Positions 36,962-46,859 of a stretch of 64,000 bases of DNA are shown here, in pieces (position 1 is the stretch's first letter; each line of letters begins with the position of its first letter). The translations under genes and the position numbers were made by a program. The notes below the pieces were generated by a model. It was not told where the DNA came from. It saw only the letters and a list, made by a program, of their open reading frames with translations, and made no database searches. This stretch comes from Colwellia sp. Arc7-635 (GTDB taxonomy: Bacteria; Pseudomonadota; Gammaproteobacteria; Enterobacterales; Alteromonadaceae): contig NZ_CP034660.1 in NCBI RefSeq assembly GCF_003971255.1, forward strand, positions 248,001 through 312,000, given 5' to 3'.

Positions 36962-38002
36962 ATGAACGTCATAGTTATTGGTGCAAGTGGTTATGTTGGT
37001 GCTGAATTAATTGGTTTATTAATTCAGCATAACAAAATGTCAATTCAGCATTTGTTAGTGTCTGAAAATAGTGACTCTAGTGGTAAAACCTTTGCGGAAT
37101 TACATGCCCGCTGGCAGGGGATTTGTGATGTACCCCTGCACTCTTTTTCTCAGCAATGGTTTGAACAAAATATCAGTGCAGCAAAACATAATATTGATGC
37201 GGTATTTTTTGCTACGCCACATGAATTTAGTGCGCAATGGGCCCAAGCCTTTATTGATGAAAATATTAAGGTGTTCGATTTGTCTGGTGGCTTTCGTTTA
37301 AAAGATCTTAAGCAATATCCAGTGCATTATGGCTTTGAGCATCAAGCGCTAGTTGCTTTAGAAAAAGCACAATATGGTTTAGCAGAATGGCAAGCTGATG
37401 AAATCGCTAACAGTGATTTAATTGCTGTACCAGGTTGCTACCCAACGGCTAGCCTATTGGCATTAAAACCGATAACCAGCCATGGTTTTCATCAAGAAAA
37501 CTCACTGATTGTTGTGAACGGTATTAGTGGCGTAACAGGGGCCGGACGTAAAGCTTCGTTAGCGACTAGTTTTTGCGAAGTGAGTTTAACGCCTTACAAT
37601 ATTTTGCAACACAGACACCAACCGGAAATTAGCCAAGAAGCTAACGCTGATGTTATTTTCAATCCTCATCTTGCTCCTTATAAGCGCGGCTTATTAGCGA
37701 CGGTAACCTTACAATTAAATCCAGCCATTACTCGTCAACAAGTTGATGATGCATTTTTTCAAGCTTACCAAGATAAGCCCTTGGTAAGAATAGTTAACAC
37801 CTGGCCTAAAATAGATAATGTTGCACATACTCCTTTCGCTGATGTGCATTGGTTAGTCGATGAAGAAAAGCATGTTGTTGTCGTAAGTTGTGCCATTGAT
37901 AATTTATTAAAAGGTGCTGCCTCGCAAGCAATACAGTGCGCAAATATAAGCATGGGATTACCTAGCGAGTATGGCTTGTTGCCGTCGGGAGCTAAGTTAT
38001 GA
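36962..38002 (+). CDS. argC: N-acetyl-gamma-glutamyl-phosphate reductase
   Basis: 346 residues. The N-terminal Rossmann fold begins VIVIGASGYVGAELIGLL. The catalytic cysteine is in AVPGCYPTASLLALKP, and SGVTGAGRKASLATSF with HRHQPEI completes the substrate site. It reduces N-acetylglutamyl phosphate with NADPH. Its stop overlaps the argB start by four bases, opening the argCBFGH(A) run. Confidence 0.97.
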   Translation: MNVIVIGASGYVGAELIGLLIQHNKMSIQHLLVSENSDSSGKTFAELHARWQGICDVPLHSFSQQWFEQNISAAKHNIDAVFFATPHEFSAQWAQAFIDENIKVFDLSGGFRLKDLKQYPVHYGFEHQALVALEKAQYGLAEWQADEIANSDLIAVPGCYPTASLLALKPITSHGFHQENSLIVVNGISGVTGAGRKASLATSFCEVSLTPYNILQHRHQPEISQEANADVIFNPHLAPYKRGLLATVTLQLNPAITRQQVDDAFFQAYQDKPLVRIVNTWPKIDNVAHTPFADVHWLVDEEKHVVVVSCAIDNLLKGAASQAIQCANISMGLPSEYGLLPSGAKL

Positions 38003-38790
38003 ATAAGCCCGTTGTGATCAAAATTGGTGGCGCTATCCTCGATGGCTATAACCAAGGTAATACATCAGCATTGCGTGCTTTACTCACCGTGATTGCTAAT
38101 TTAGAAAACCAACCCGTAGTCATTGTTCATGGCGGTGGTTGTATTGTTGATGAAATGCTTGCACAAGCGGGATTTAGCTCTGAAAAAAAACAGGGGTTGC
38201 GAGTAACTCCAAAGGCACAAATGCCGATAATCAGTGGTGCACTTGCCGGAAGTGTTAATAAAGCAATTGTGGCCAGCGCAGCTAGTTTAAAGTTACCCGC
38301 TGTGGGCTTATCACTCACTGATGGACAAATGGTGCAGTGTCAATTAAGTGCGATGGAATTAGGTCAAGTTGGCATTCCTAAGCCTTATAGCAGTGCGTTA
38401 TTAGATACATTACTAAAAGCTAATTTTCTACCTATTGTTTCTTCTATTGGTGCTTTGGCAAATGGTGACTTGGTTAATGTTAATGCCGATGATGCCGCGG
38501 TAGTCATATGTCAGTTACTCAATGCAGACTTATTACTCCTAACCGACGTTAATGGTGTTAAGGGCGCTTCAGGTGAATACTTGAGTTCTTTGAATCGTCA
38601 ACAAGCAGCACAACTTATTGACAGTGGTGTTATTGCTGGAGGTATGACCGCTAAAGTTAACGCAGCTTTGCAAGCGGCAAATAAATTACGACGAAGTATC
38701 GCGGTTGCCAGTTGGCAATCGCCTGAGCAAATTGTTGATTTGCTCAACGGTGTCAGTGTTGGCACTCGTATTCAACCTGACGGTTGTTAA
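37999..38790 (+). CDS. argB: Acetylglutamate kinase
   Basis: 263 residues of the amino acid kinase fold: VVIKIGGAILDG, the VHGGGCIVDEML glycine loop, NVNADDAAVVICQLL, LLLLTDVNGVKG and GVIAGGMTAKVNAAL. It phosphorylates N-acetylglutamate. The length is that of the non-feedback-inhibited enterobacterial type, which lacks the N-terminal helix of arginine-sensitive kinases, so control may rest on the acetylglutamate synthase step. Confidence 0.96.
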   Translation: MNKPVVIKIGGAILDGYNQGNTSALRALLTVIANLENQPVVIVHGGGCIVDEMLAQAGFSSEKKQGLRVTPKAQMPIISGALAGSVNKAIVASAASLKLPAVGLSLTDGQMVQCQLSAMELGQVGIPKPYSSALLDTLLKANFLPIVSSIGALANGDLVNVNADDAAVVICQLLNADLLLLTDVNGVKGASGEYLSSLNRQQAAQLIDSGVIAGGMTAKVNAALQAANKLRRSIAVASWQSPEQIVDLLNGVSVGTRIQPDGC

Positions 38791-38825
38791 TCACTTTGTT
38801 AATTATTTTTCGCATAGGATAACGT

Positions 38826-39740
38826 ATGAATTTACAACATTTTTTAGCTGACGATCAGTTAAACAAACAGCAAATACTCGATTTAATTGCTTTAGCACGT
38901 GACATAAAGCAGCACCCTAAAAACTATCAAAATGCCTTAGCAGGTAAATCAGTAGCGATGATCTTTGAAAAGCCTTCACTTAGAACGCATGTCAGTTTCG
39001 ATATTGGCATTAATAAGTTGGGCGGTCATGCGCTTTATTTAGGCCAACAAAATGGCAAGTTAGGCGAACGTGAACGGGTCAGTGATTACGCTAAAAACTT
39101 ATCTTGTTTCGCTGATGGCATTGTTGCGCGTGTTTTTGATAACAGTTCAATAGAGCAGTTAGCGCATCATGGCAGTGTGCCAGTGATCAACGCCCTTTGT
39201 GATTTGTATCATCCGTGTCAAGCATTGGCCGATTTTGTCACCCTGGCAGAAAACTTTCCTGACCTTTCGGCGGTGAAGCTTGCTTATGTTGGTGATGCGA
39301 ATAACGTTTCAAACTCACTTATGCTAATGGCTGCAATCATCGGTGTTGATTTTACTTTAGTCTGTCCTGCAGGGCATGGTCCTGATATGCAGATGTATGA
39401 AAAGGCGATCAAGTTTAGCGAAACATCTGGGGCAAAATTAGTCTTTACCACCGATATGAAAGCATTAGGAAAACAAGATGCTATCTATACAGATACTTGG
39501 ATATCTATGGGTGATAACACGAACATTACCGACATATTAGCAACTTTTAAGCCTTACCAAGTTAATCACGATGTGATGGCAAAGTCTGGGGCTAGTATTG
39601 TTATGCATTGTCAGCCTGCACACCTTGAAGAAGAAATTACCACCGAACTATTTGATAGTGAGATGTCGGTAGTTTTTCAGTCAGCTGAAAACCGTATGTG
39701 GGCACAAAACGCGGTATTAGTGACGCTATTAGCGGATTAA
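38826..39740 (+). CDS. argF: Ornithine carbamoyltransferase
   Basis: 304 residues. The carbamoyl-phosphate site reads EKPSLRTHVSFDIG where enterobacterial enzymes have STRTR. DLYHPCQALADF is standard, and the ornithine segment reads MHCQPAHLEEE instead of the usual HCLPAHRGxE. SLRTR forms occur in Shewanella-type enzymes from memory, but the Gln in HCQPA is unusual. Context inside the arg cluster, length and the remaining motifs support ornithine carbamoyltransferase rather than an acetylornithine variant. GGATA lies upstream of the ATG. Confidence 0.93.
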   Translation: MNLQHFLADDQLNKQQILDLIALARDIKQHPKNYQNALAGKSVAMIFEKPSLRTHVSFDIGINKLGGHALYLGQQNGKLGERERVSDYAKNLSCFADGIVARVFDNSSIEQLAHHGSVPVINALCDLYHPCQALADFVTLAENFPDLSAVKLAYVGDANNVSNSLMLMAAIIGVDFTLVCPAGHGPDMQMYEKAIKFSETSGAKLVFTTDMKALGKQDAIYTDTWISMGDNTNITDILATFKPYQVNHDVMAKSGASIVMHCQPAHLEEEITTELFDSEMSVVFQSAENRMWAQNAVLVTLLAD

Positions 39741-39855
39741 TCTTGTTACTGTTATTGAAAAATCAATAAATCAAATTATTTAAAATACATTTCAAATTAG
39801 CCAATTACTCGTTGTTGGCTAGACTGATGATAAAATATTGTTAAGGAATAAAACC

Positions 39856-41100
39856 ATGGCTTTAGCTGCAAAAAAACAAATTAAGAAAGTTGTATTGGCG
39901 TATTCAGGTGGTTTAGATACCTCTGCAATCATTCCTTGGTTAAAAGAAAATTATGATGGCTGTGAAGTCGTGGCATTTTGTGCTGATGTTGGTCAGGGCG
40001 AAGAAGAGCTTGTCGGCATTAAAGAAAAAGCTATCGCATCTGGTGCTTCAGAATGTTATGTAGTTGATCTAAAAGAAGAGTATGTTAAAGATTATATTTA
40101 CCCTATCATAAAAACAGGTGCTGTTTATGAAGGCCAGTATCTCTTAGGTACTTCAATGGCACGTCCTGTTATTGCCAAAGCACATGTCGAAATTGCCTTA
40201 AAAGTTGGTGCTGATGCAGTTTGTCATGGCTGTACGGGTAAAGGTAACGATCAGGTACGTTTTGAATCTTGTTTTGCAGCGTTAGCGCCACAATTAACCG
40301 TTATTGCGCCTTGGCGTGAGTGGGACATGGTTTCACGTGAAGACTTACTAGACTACTTAGCCGAACGTAATATTCCTTGTTCAGCATCATTAGCTAAAAT
40401 CTACAGCCGTGATGCAAATGCATGGCATATATCGCATGAAGGTGGTGAGTTAGAAGACCCTTGGTGTGAGCCTTCCAAAGAAGTATGGACCATGACAGTC
40501 GATCCGATGGATGCTCCTGATGAAGCTGGCAAAGTCATGCTTAGCTTTGAAAAAGGCGAGTTAGTTGCTGTTGATGGTAAACCAATGTCAGCTTATCAGT
40601 CATTAATGTACTTAAATGAAAAAGCTGCCGCCCATGGTGTTGGCCGTATTGATATTGTTGAAAACCGCTTAGTGGGCATGAAATCTCGTGGTTGTTATGA
40701 AACACCCGGTGGTACTGTTTTAATGGCCGGTTATAAAGGTTTAGAGTCTTTAATATTAGATAAAGAGTCATTAAAGTATCGTGAGTCAGTTGGCCATGAG
40801 TTTTCACATGTTATTTACGATGGTCGTTGGTTTACACCATTGGCGAAAGCACAGCTTGCTTCAGCCGCTTCATTTGCTGAAAAAGTGACTGGTGATGTTG
40901 TGGTTAAATTATATAAAGGTATGGCGCAAGTAACGCAACGTCGTTCACCAAACAGCTTATACTCAGAAGCGTTTGCAACTTTTGGTGCTGACGATGTTTA
41001 CGACCAAAAACATGCAGAAGGTTTTATTCGTTTGTTTAGCTTATCAAGCAGAATTACAGCACTTCAGCAGGCAGACTCGGTCATTACTGAAAAAAAATAA
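39856..41100 (+). CDS. argG: Argininosuccinate synthase
   Basis: 414 residues from ATG 39856, preceded by AAGGAA. An in-frame TTG at 39838 is less likely. The PP-loop ATP pyrophosphatase motif reads [15 protein letters not shown], followed by [16 protein letters not shown] and [13 protein letters not shown]. It joins citrulline and aspartate using ATP. It lies 115 bases after argF and 19 bases before argH. Confidence 0.96.
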   Translation: MALAAKKQIKKVVLAYSGGLDTSAIIPWLKENYDGCEVVAFCADVGQGEEELVGIKEKAIASGASECYVVDLKEEYVKDYIYPIIKTGAVYEGQYLLGTSMARPVIAKAHVEIALKVGADAVCHGCTGKGNDQVRFESCFAALAPQLTVIAPWREWDMVSREDLLDYLAERNIPCSASLAKIYSRDANAWHISHEGGELEDPWCEPSKEVWTMTVDPMDAPDEAGKVMLSFEKGELVAVDGKPMSAYQSLMYLNEKAAAHGVGRIDIVENRLVGMKSRGCYETPGGTVLMAGYKGLESLILDKESLKYRESVGHEFSHVIYDGRWFTPLAKAQLASAASFAEKVTGDVVVKLYKGMAQVTQRRSPNSLYSEAFATFGADDVYDQKHAEGFIRLFSLSSRITALQQADSVITEKK

Positions 41101-41119
41101 CAGGTAGAGGAATATAGCC

Positions 41120-43099
41120 ATGGCATTATGGGGCGGAAGGTTTAAAGAAAAAGCCAGTGTGCAGTTTAAAAAGTTTAATGACTCTTTACCTGTTGATTAT
41201 CGTATGGCGGTACAGGATATTGTCGGTTCGATCGCTTGGGCGGAAGCATTAACGACAGTTGATGTGTTGAGCCAAGCAGAGTTTCAAGAATTAAAAGCAG
41301 CATTGCTAGAATTAAAAGCGTCAGTTGAAGAAAATCCAAAACAGATTTTGGCGTCAGATGCAGAAGATATTCACAGTTGGGTCGAAATTAATCTAATTGA
41401 AAAAACAGGTGATTTAGGCAAGAAACTGCATACTGGACGTAGTCGTAATGACCAAGTCGCCACGGATCTTAAGTTGTGGTGTAAAGAAACAGGCAGTGAC
41501 TTACTCTATGCTTTGGTGAATTTACAACAAGCGATGTTAGACCTCGCTGAGCGCGAACGTAATACCGTGTTACCTGGCTATACGCATTTGCAGCGTGCAC
41601 AGCCGATAACTTTTGGCCATTGGTGTTTAGCTTATGTTGAAATGTTTAACCGCGATATTGGCCGCTTAAAAGATGCCTTATATCGTGCCGATACTTCACC
41701 ATTAGGTTCAGGTGCGTTAGCAGGCACTGCTTACCCAATTGATCGTGAAAAATTGGCTCACAATCTTGGTTTTCGTAGCGCGACATTGAACAGTTTAGAT
41801 GCAGTTTCAGACCGTGATCACGTTATTGAATTGTTATCGACCGCTAGTATTAGCATGATGCATTTATCACGTTTTGCTGAAGATTTAGTGTTCTACAACT
41901 CAGGTGAAGCTGGTTTTGTTGAAATGAGCGATTTAGTTAGCTCTGGTTCTTCATTAATGCCGCAAAAGAAAAATCCAGATGCGTGTGAGTTACTTCGTGG
42001 TAAGGCTGGACGAGTCATGGGCTCGCTTACCGGCATGATGATGACCATGAAAGCCTTACCATTGGCATACAATAAAGACATGCAAGAAGATAAAGAGGGG
42101 CTATTTGATGCACTCGATACTTGGCAAGAATGTATGCAAATGGCGGTGTTAGTTGCTGAAGGCTTAACGGTTAATCGTGCGCGTACGTTAGCGGCCGCTC
42201 AGCAAGGCTATGCTAATTCAACGGAACTAGCTGATTATCTCGTCAGTAAAGATATTCCATTTCGAGAAGCGCATCATATCGTTGGTGAAGTGGTATTAGC
42301 TGCTATTGATGCCGGTCATGCACTGGAAGACTTCTCAATTGCACAACTACAAAAATTTAGCGATAAAATAGAACAAGATGTTTATCAACATTTATCTATT
42401 GAGTCTTGTTTAGACAAACGTGGTGCACTTGGCGGTACTTCACGCCAGCAAGTAGAAAAAGCGTTAGCAGAAATTCAATCAGGCAATATTTTGTCTGATA
42501 AAAAAGACACCTTAAATACGCAAGTTTTAGGCGCTCCGAGTAAAACCCAGATTAACTTGACCTTAAAGCAAGTCAAGCAGCGTTTAAATGCTCAACGTGC
42601 TGCTGCTATGTCGGTTCGCAGAGCCAGAATGTCAGATATTGAAAGCATGCACGCTTTGGTTACCTACTGGGCTGAGCTCGGTGAGATATTGCCACGCAGT
42701 CGCGATAATATTATTCATGACGTACAAAACTTCGTTGTTGCTGAAGTTGATGGCGTGGTCGTAGGTTGTGCATCGCTTTATATCTATCAAACAGGCTTAG
42801 CTGAGATCCGCTCTGTGGTGATTGACAAAACTGCACATGGACAAGGTCAAGGGCAAGCACTAGTCCAGTATTTATTAGAGTTTGCTCATCAAATTGAATT
42901 GAAAAAAATTATTGTTTTAACCTATATTCCAAATTATTTTCAGTTGTTAGGCTTTAATGTTATCGATAAAAATACCTTAGCAGACAATATCATAGAGGAT
43001 AGTGAGCAAAGTCCACATAAAGATCCTGAAGATGAAGTCGCGATGGAATATATTGTTGAGCGTTGCGCTATTAGTGCAACAAGTACTAACGCAGTATAA
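41120..43099 (+). CDS. argH: ArgH(A): argininosuccinate lyase fused to a GNAT acetyltransferase domain
   Basis: 659 residues against about 460 for ArgH alone. Residues 1-460 or so are the lyase: [25 protein letters not shown], TRxx-type [10 protein letters not shown] and the signature [13 protein letters not shown]. After a linker, residues about 495-640 form a GNAT domain ([38 protein letters not shown]) like the acetyltransferase half of N-acetylglutamate synthase. Such ArgH(A) fusions are known from Moritella and other marine gammaproteobacteria, where the domain can supply acetylglutamate. AGAGGAA precedes the ATG. It lies directly upstream of a separate argA. Confidence 0.95.
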   Translation: MALWGGRFKEKASVQFKKFNDSLPVDYRMAVQDIVGSIAWAEALTTVDVLSQAEFQELKAALLELKASVEENPKQILASDAEDIHSWVEINLIEKTGDLGKKLHTGRSRNDQVATDLKLWCKETGSDLLYALVNLQQAMLDLAERERNTVLPGYTHLQRAQPITFGHWCLAYVEMFNRDIGRLKDALYRADTSPLGSGALAGTAYPIDREKLAHNLGFRSATLNSLDAVSDRDHVIELLSTASISMMHLSRFAEDLVFYNSGEAGFVEMSDLVSSGSSLMPQKKNPDACELLRGKAGRVMGSLTGMMMTMKALPLAYNKDMQEDKEGLFDALDTWQECMQMAVLVAEGLTVNRARTLAAAQQGYANSTELADYLVSKDIPFREAHHIVGEVVLAAIDAGHALEDFSIAQLQKFSDKIEQDVYQHLSIESCLDKRGALGGTSRQQVEKALAEIQSGNILSDKKDTLNTQVLGAPSKTQINLTLKQVKQRLNAQRAAAMSVRRARMSDIESMHALVTYWAELGEILPRSRDNIIHDVQNFVVAEVDGVVVGCASLYIYQTGLAEIRSVVIDKTAHGQGQGQALVQYLLEFAHQIELKKIIVLTYIPNYFQLLGFNVIDKNTLADNIIEDSEQSPHKDPEDEVAMEYIVERCAISATSTNAV

Positions 43100-43122
43100 G
43101 GCCTAATTAGTGAAGCACTACC

Positions 43123-44430
43123 ATGAATAGTAACGAAAATAACGTCAAGTGGTTCAGAAATGCCGCGCCCTATATTAATGCACATCGCGGTAAAACCTTT
43201 GTGCTCATGTTTAGTGGCGAGGCGGTGCAACACGCCAATTTTGCTAATATCATTCATGATATAGCTTTGCTAAGAAGCTTAGGTGTTAAGTTGGTGTTGG
43301 TGCATGGTGCACGTGCACAAATTGAAGAGCGAGTTGCATCTCGTGCTTTGCCGCAGCAAATCGAAGATAATATTCGCATTACTGATGCGGAAACTTTGCT
43401 GGCGGTTAAAGATGCCACCGGTTCATTACGCATTCATATTGAAGCGTTGTTAACTATGGGCTTAGTTAATTCGCCTATGCATGGGGCGCAAATTCGAGTT
43501 AGCACGGGTAACTTTGTCATTGCGAAACCTATTGGTGTTCGTGACGGCATCGACTTTAAATATACCGGCTTGGTTAGACGTATTGATGCTGAAGGTATTA
43601 ACACGCAATTAAATTTCGGCTCAATGGTACTGTTATCACCGGTTGGTTATTCATCAACAGGTGAAGTGTTTAACTTAGCGTTGGAAGACGTAGCGGCTAA
43701 CACCGCGATAGCGTTAAAAGCAGACAAGTTAATTGCCTTAACAGAACAAGATGGTTTGTTAGACACTAAAGGAGCGTTGATTAGAAGTTGTGGTGTTGCA
43801 ACGGTAAGCCATTTGCTTGTTGAGCAAGAAGATCATATTCAACAATTGCTTTTAAAGGCACTGATACAATGTGGTAAGCAAGGTGTTGAACGTTGTCATT
43901 GTGTGAGTTACACCAGTGATAGCGCGTTGTTACAAGAGCTTTTTACTCGTGATGGCGCAGGCACCTTGATTGCAAAAGATCATCAAGAGCAATTATCAGC
44001 AGCTAGTATCGACGATGTGGGCGGTATTCTAGAATTAATTGCCCCCCTAGAGGCTGAGGGCGTGTTGGTTAAACGCTCGCGTGAACTACTCGAAATTGAA
44101 ATTGACCGCTTTACTGTCATCAAAAAAGAAGACGTTATTATTGCCTGTGCCGCACTCTATCCTTACCCGGAGGCAAGATCAGGTGAAATCGCGTGTTTAG
44201 TTATTCATCCTGACTATCGTGGCGGTAATCGTGGTCTTCGTCTTATTCAAGCACTTGAACAGACAGCAAAACGACAGAACCTGAGTGCGATTTTTGTATT
44301 GACGACGGTAAGTGCTCATTGGTTTATTGAGCAAGGCTATAGCGAACAAGCGATTGATCAGCTACCAAAAGACAAGCAAAAAATGTACAACATTCAGCGT
44401 AAGTCGAAGGCATTTAGTAAAGCAATATAG
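43123..44430 (+). CDS. argA: N-acetylglutamate synthase, classical ArgA
   Basis: 435 residues. The N-terminal amino acid kinase-like domain (LMFSGEAVQHANFANIIHDI; VLVHGARAQIEERV) probably carries the arginine allosteric site. The C-terminal GNAT domain from about residue 300 has IACLVIHPDYRGGNRGLRLI. It acetylates glutamate with acetyl-CoA, the first committed step of arginine synthesis. It starts 23 bases after argH(A), so the last two genes both encode acetylglutamate synthase modules. A terminator follows. Confidence 0.95.
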   Translation: MNSNENNVKWFRNAAPYINAHRGKTFVLMFSGEAVQHANFANIIHDIALLRSLGVKLVLVHGARAQIEERVASRALPQQIEDNIRITDAETLLAVKDATGSLRIHIEALLTMGLVNSPMHGAQIRVSTGNFVIAKPIGVRDGIDFKYTGLVRRIDAEGINTQLNFGSMVLLSPVGYSSTGEVFNLALEDVAANTAIALKADKLIALTEQDGLLDTKGALIRSCGVATVSHLLVEQEDHIQQLLLKALIQCGKQGVERCHCVSYTSDSALLQELFTRDGAGTLIAKDHQEQLSAASIDDVGGILELIAPLEAEGVLVKRSRELLEIEIDRFTVIKKEDVIIACAALYPYPEARSGEIACLVIHPDYRGGNRGLRLIQALEQTAKRQNLSAIFVLTTVSAHWFIEQGYSEQAIDQLPKDKQKMYNIQRKSKAFSKAI

Positions 44431-44450
44431 TAAACGTTTGCTCAAAAAAT

Positions 44451-44477
44451 AAAGGCAACCCTAGTGGTTGCTTTTTT
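44451..44477 (+). terminator. Intrinsic terminator after argA
   Basis: GGCAACC pairs with GGTTGCT around the loop CTAGT, with an A run before it and six Ts after it. It begins 20 bases past the argA stop and closes the arg cluster. Confidence 0.88.
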
Positions 44478-45148
44478 ATTATCAGTAATACATTTCACAT
44501 ATATTTGAAATCTATAGTTTACAGCTAAATGCTTGTTGAGATAATGAATCAGCCAACTCAGCGTTTTAGCCTCGAGCTTAAAGTGTGAAAAAGCTGTTAA
44601 GTACGGTTATTTTATATTTCAGACCTTTGCTATGAGTCAAAATAAATTAAGTAACTTGATGCTCTAATACAGAAAATAGCAAGCTAATGCTGAGTAAGTG
44701 GAGATCATCAAGAGCCAGGAGAACTAGCCATGCTAAAATTGTTGTCATTGAATTTTAACATCAGCACCTTTTTGAAGGCTAATAATAGGCATTACAGAAA
44801 GTAACAAAGTATAACAAATAGCAACAAATGATTTCAAAGGGCACCATTATTGTGCATACTGGAACAATAAGTAGTCAGCGCGCTAGATTAACCAGATTTA
44901 GTCGACATGTTGAACTGATAAATAAATAGGTGACTATGTAGTTTTTAAGCCTAATGGAATACTTTATTTCACGCCACTTAAAGGATCATTACGCTTAACT
45001 ATCATGTGAATATTATTTGATTATGTACTTTGATTTTTCGTTATTTTTCAATTGAATATTATAGATTCGCAACTTACTACACTGATTATTTATAATAAAA
45101 ATAAGACAAGCATAAAATAAAAACAATAATAATAGGTAATTTTGAGAT
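44478..45148. other. Intergenic region upstream of the exopolysaccharide export genes
   Basis: About 670 AT-rich bases. No ORF of credible length, RNA gene or repeat element was recognised. The size suggests regulatory input for the export operon that follows, but I cannot identify a promoter or operator in it. Confidence 0.5.
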
Positions 45149-46312
45149 ATGAGTTTTTCTCGATTGATTGCTGTTTGTGTTACTTTCGGTGCATTTAGTT
45201 CCGTTGTACAAGCAGAATACGACAACAGTATGGTGTTTAACGTAGCGTCTGAAGTTGGCTACATTGATAATTTTTTATACCAGGCTCGTCAGGAGCAAAG
45301 TACGGCTTACTACAATCTATTCTCTAAACTAGCATTGACCTCGAAAACTCAACAATCAGCGTTTGATTTTGATGCGCAAGTAACAGCTCATTTTTTTGAT
45401 AACTTTGCACAAGATGATCATACCGATTTTACTCTTGCCCCTAAATACCAATTTAAATTCGCTCAGAATCAACGTGTTTATATGTCAGCTCTCTGGCTTA
45501 ATGACTATACGTATCGTGGAACTGGTTTATCGCTTGGAAAGGCTGAAAGTTTATCCGAAGGTGATAAAAGCGAAAGCACTGGGGCTAAACTAGGCTATGA
45601 GTATGGTACACGAGAGTCGCAAGGTAAGTTGAATGTCGTTGTGGCATATCATGAGAATGCTTTTAAAACTCGTAGAGCTATTACCAGCCAACTCGATACT
45701 GAAATACTCAGTATTGAGTCAAATTTTGATTATTTACTTTCAGGTAAAACTTTTCTCGCTGTTGATGTCGGCTACAAAGCAACAAAATATCCTAATAATC
45801 CACTGATTAACCGAGATAGTCTTACGGGCTTAGTTGGAGTTAAATGGTATAGCACTGCAATCAGTGAGTTAGAGTTTTTAGTCGGGTATCAAAATTTACA
45901 ATTTGAAGACAGTCGCTTAAGTGATGATAGTGCTTTTAAATGGCGCTTTGATTACACTTGGCGTCCCTCTGATTTTACACAAGTCCATGTAGTGTCAAAC
46001 CGGAAGTTTGATGAAAGTTACCGCTTAGTTAATAGCTACCGTTTAGCGCAAACTCATCAAATTGATTTAAACCATGCTTTTACTGATTACTTGAGTGTTA
46101 GAGCGGCTGTAGGTTTTAATAATGAAAAATTTATCAGCCCTGAAAGTAGCCAAGCAGAAGACTATGTTTTTTCTACATTGACCGTAGGTTACCTCTATAG
46201 CGATAGAGTGAGCGTACAATTGAATTATCATTATAAGTCATTGGATGCAGATGCAAGTGACATCGATTTTTTGTATAACAAAATTGGCCTAAGTGTGAAG
46301 ATAGAACTGTAG
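45149..46312 (+). CDS. Outer-membrane beta-barrel protein of the exopolysaccharide cluster
   Basis: 387 residues. A signal peptide (LIAVCVTFGAFSSVVQA) precedes a mature part made of alternating amphipathic strands with frequent aromatic residues (DYTYRGTGLSLGKAE; VQLNYHYKSLD), ending in IGLSVKIEL. This is the look of the BBP2/EpsL/VpsM-type barrels encoded beside polysaccharide export genes. It may be the outer-membrane pore, since the neighbouring OPX protein is too short to cross the membrane itself. It is 37 bases upstream of that gene. Confidence 0.75.
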   Translation: MSFSRLIAVCVTFGAFSSVVQAEYDNSMVFNVASEVGYIDNFLYQARQEQSTAYYNLFSKLALTSKTQQSAFDFDAQVTAHFFDNFAQDDHTDFTLAPKYQFKFAQNQRVYMSALWLNDYTYRGTGLSLGKAESLSEGDKSESTGAKLGYEYGTRESQGKLNVVVAYHENAFKTRRAITSQLDTEILSIESNFDYLLSGKTFLAVDVGYKATKYPNNPLINRDSLTGLVGVKWYSTAISELEFLVGYQNLQFEDSRLSDDSAFKWRFDYTWRPSDFTQVHVVSNRKFDESYRLVNSYRLAQTHQIDLNHAFTDYLSVRAAVGFNNEKFISPESSQAEDYVFSTLTVGYLYSDRVSVQLNYHYKSLDADASDIDFLYNKIGLSVKIEL

Positions 46313-46349
46313 ATTTAAAGTTGATTTTGGTAGGGAAATAGAGGTTAGT

Positions 46350-46859
46350 ATGCGCTTTTTGATATGTTGTTTGTTGTTATTTATTGATCAAGTAATGGCC
46401 AGTGATTATCGGTTAGGTGCAGGCGATCAAATACAGATACTAGTCTATGGTGAAACGGATTTAACCACTCGAATCAAAATAGACAAATCAGGAATTATAT
46501 CATTCCCATTTCTATCTGATATTACCGTTTCAGGGTTTTCTACCAAAGCTTTAGAAAATAAAATAGCAGATGGCCTACGTGGTGATTACTTAATTGATCC
46601 ACAAGTATCTGTTTCTATCGTTATGTATAGACCTTTTTTTATTCATGGACATGTTAAGCGCCCAGGCGGTTATCCTTTTCAGGAAGATTTAACCTTAGAC
46701 AAAGCCATTGCCATCGCTGGTGGATTGGCCGCTAGAGCATCGAAATCATCCTGGAATATTACTAGATTAGTTGATGGTCAAAAAACTGTATTTGAAGCCA
46801 ATGTCTCCAGCGCAATATTACCTGATGACATCATAGAGATAGAGCAAAGCTTTTTTTGA
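46350..46859 (+). CDS. Short polysaccharide export (OPX) protein, Wza-related
   Basis: 169 residues against about 380 for Wza. A signal peptide (MRFLICCLLLFIDQVMA) has no clear lipobox. The Poly_export domain follows (YRLGAGDQIQILVYGE; LRGDYLIDPQVSVSIVMYRP) with one SLBB domain (FIHGHVKRPGGYPFQ; DKAIAIAGGLAARA). The C-terminal amphipathic helix that forms Wza's outer-membrane pore is absent. Short OPX proteins of this kind work with a separate beta-barrel, as described for Myxococcus Wzp systems. Its stop overlaps the next start. Confidence 0.88.
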   Translation: MRFLICCLLLFIDQVMASDYRLGAGDQIQILVYGETDLTTRIKIDKSGIISFPFLSDITVSGFSTKALENKIADGLRGDYLIDPQVSVSIVMYRPFFIHGHVKRPGGYPFQEDLTLDKAIAIAGGLAARASKSSWNITRLVDGQKTVFEANVSSAILPDDIIEIEQSFF

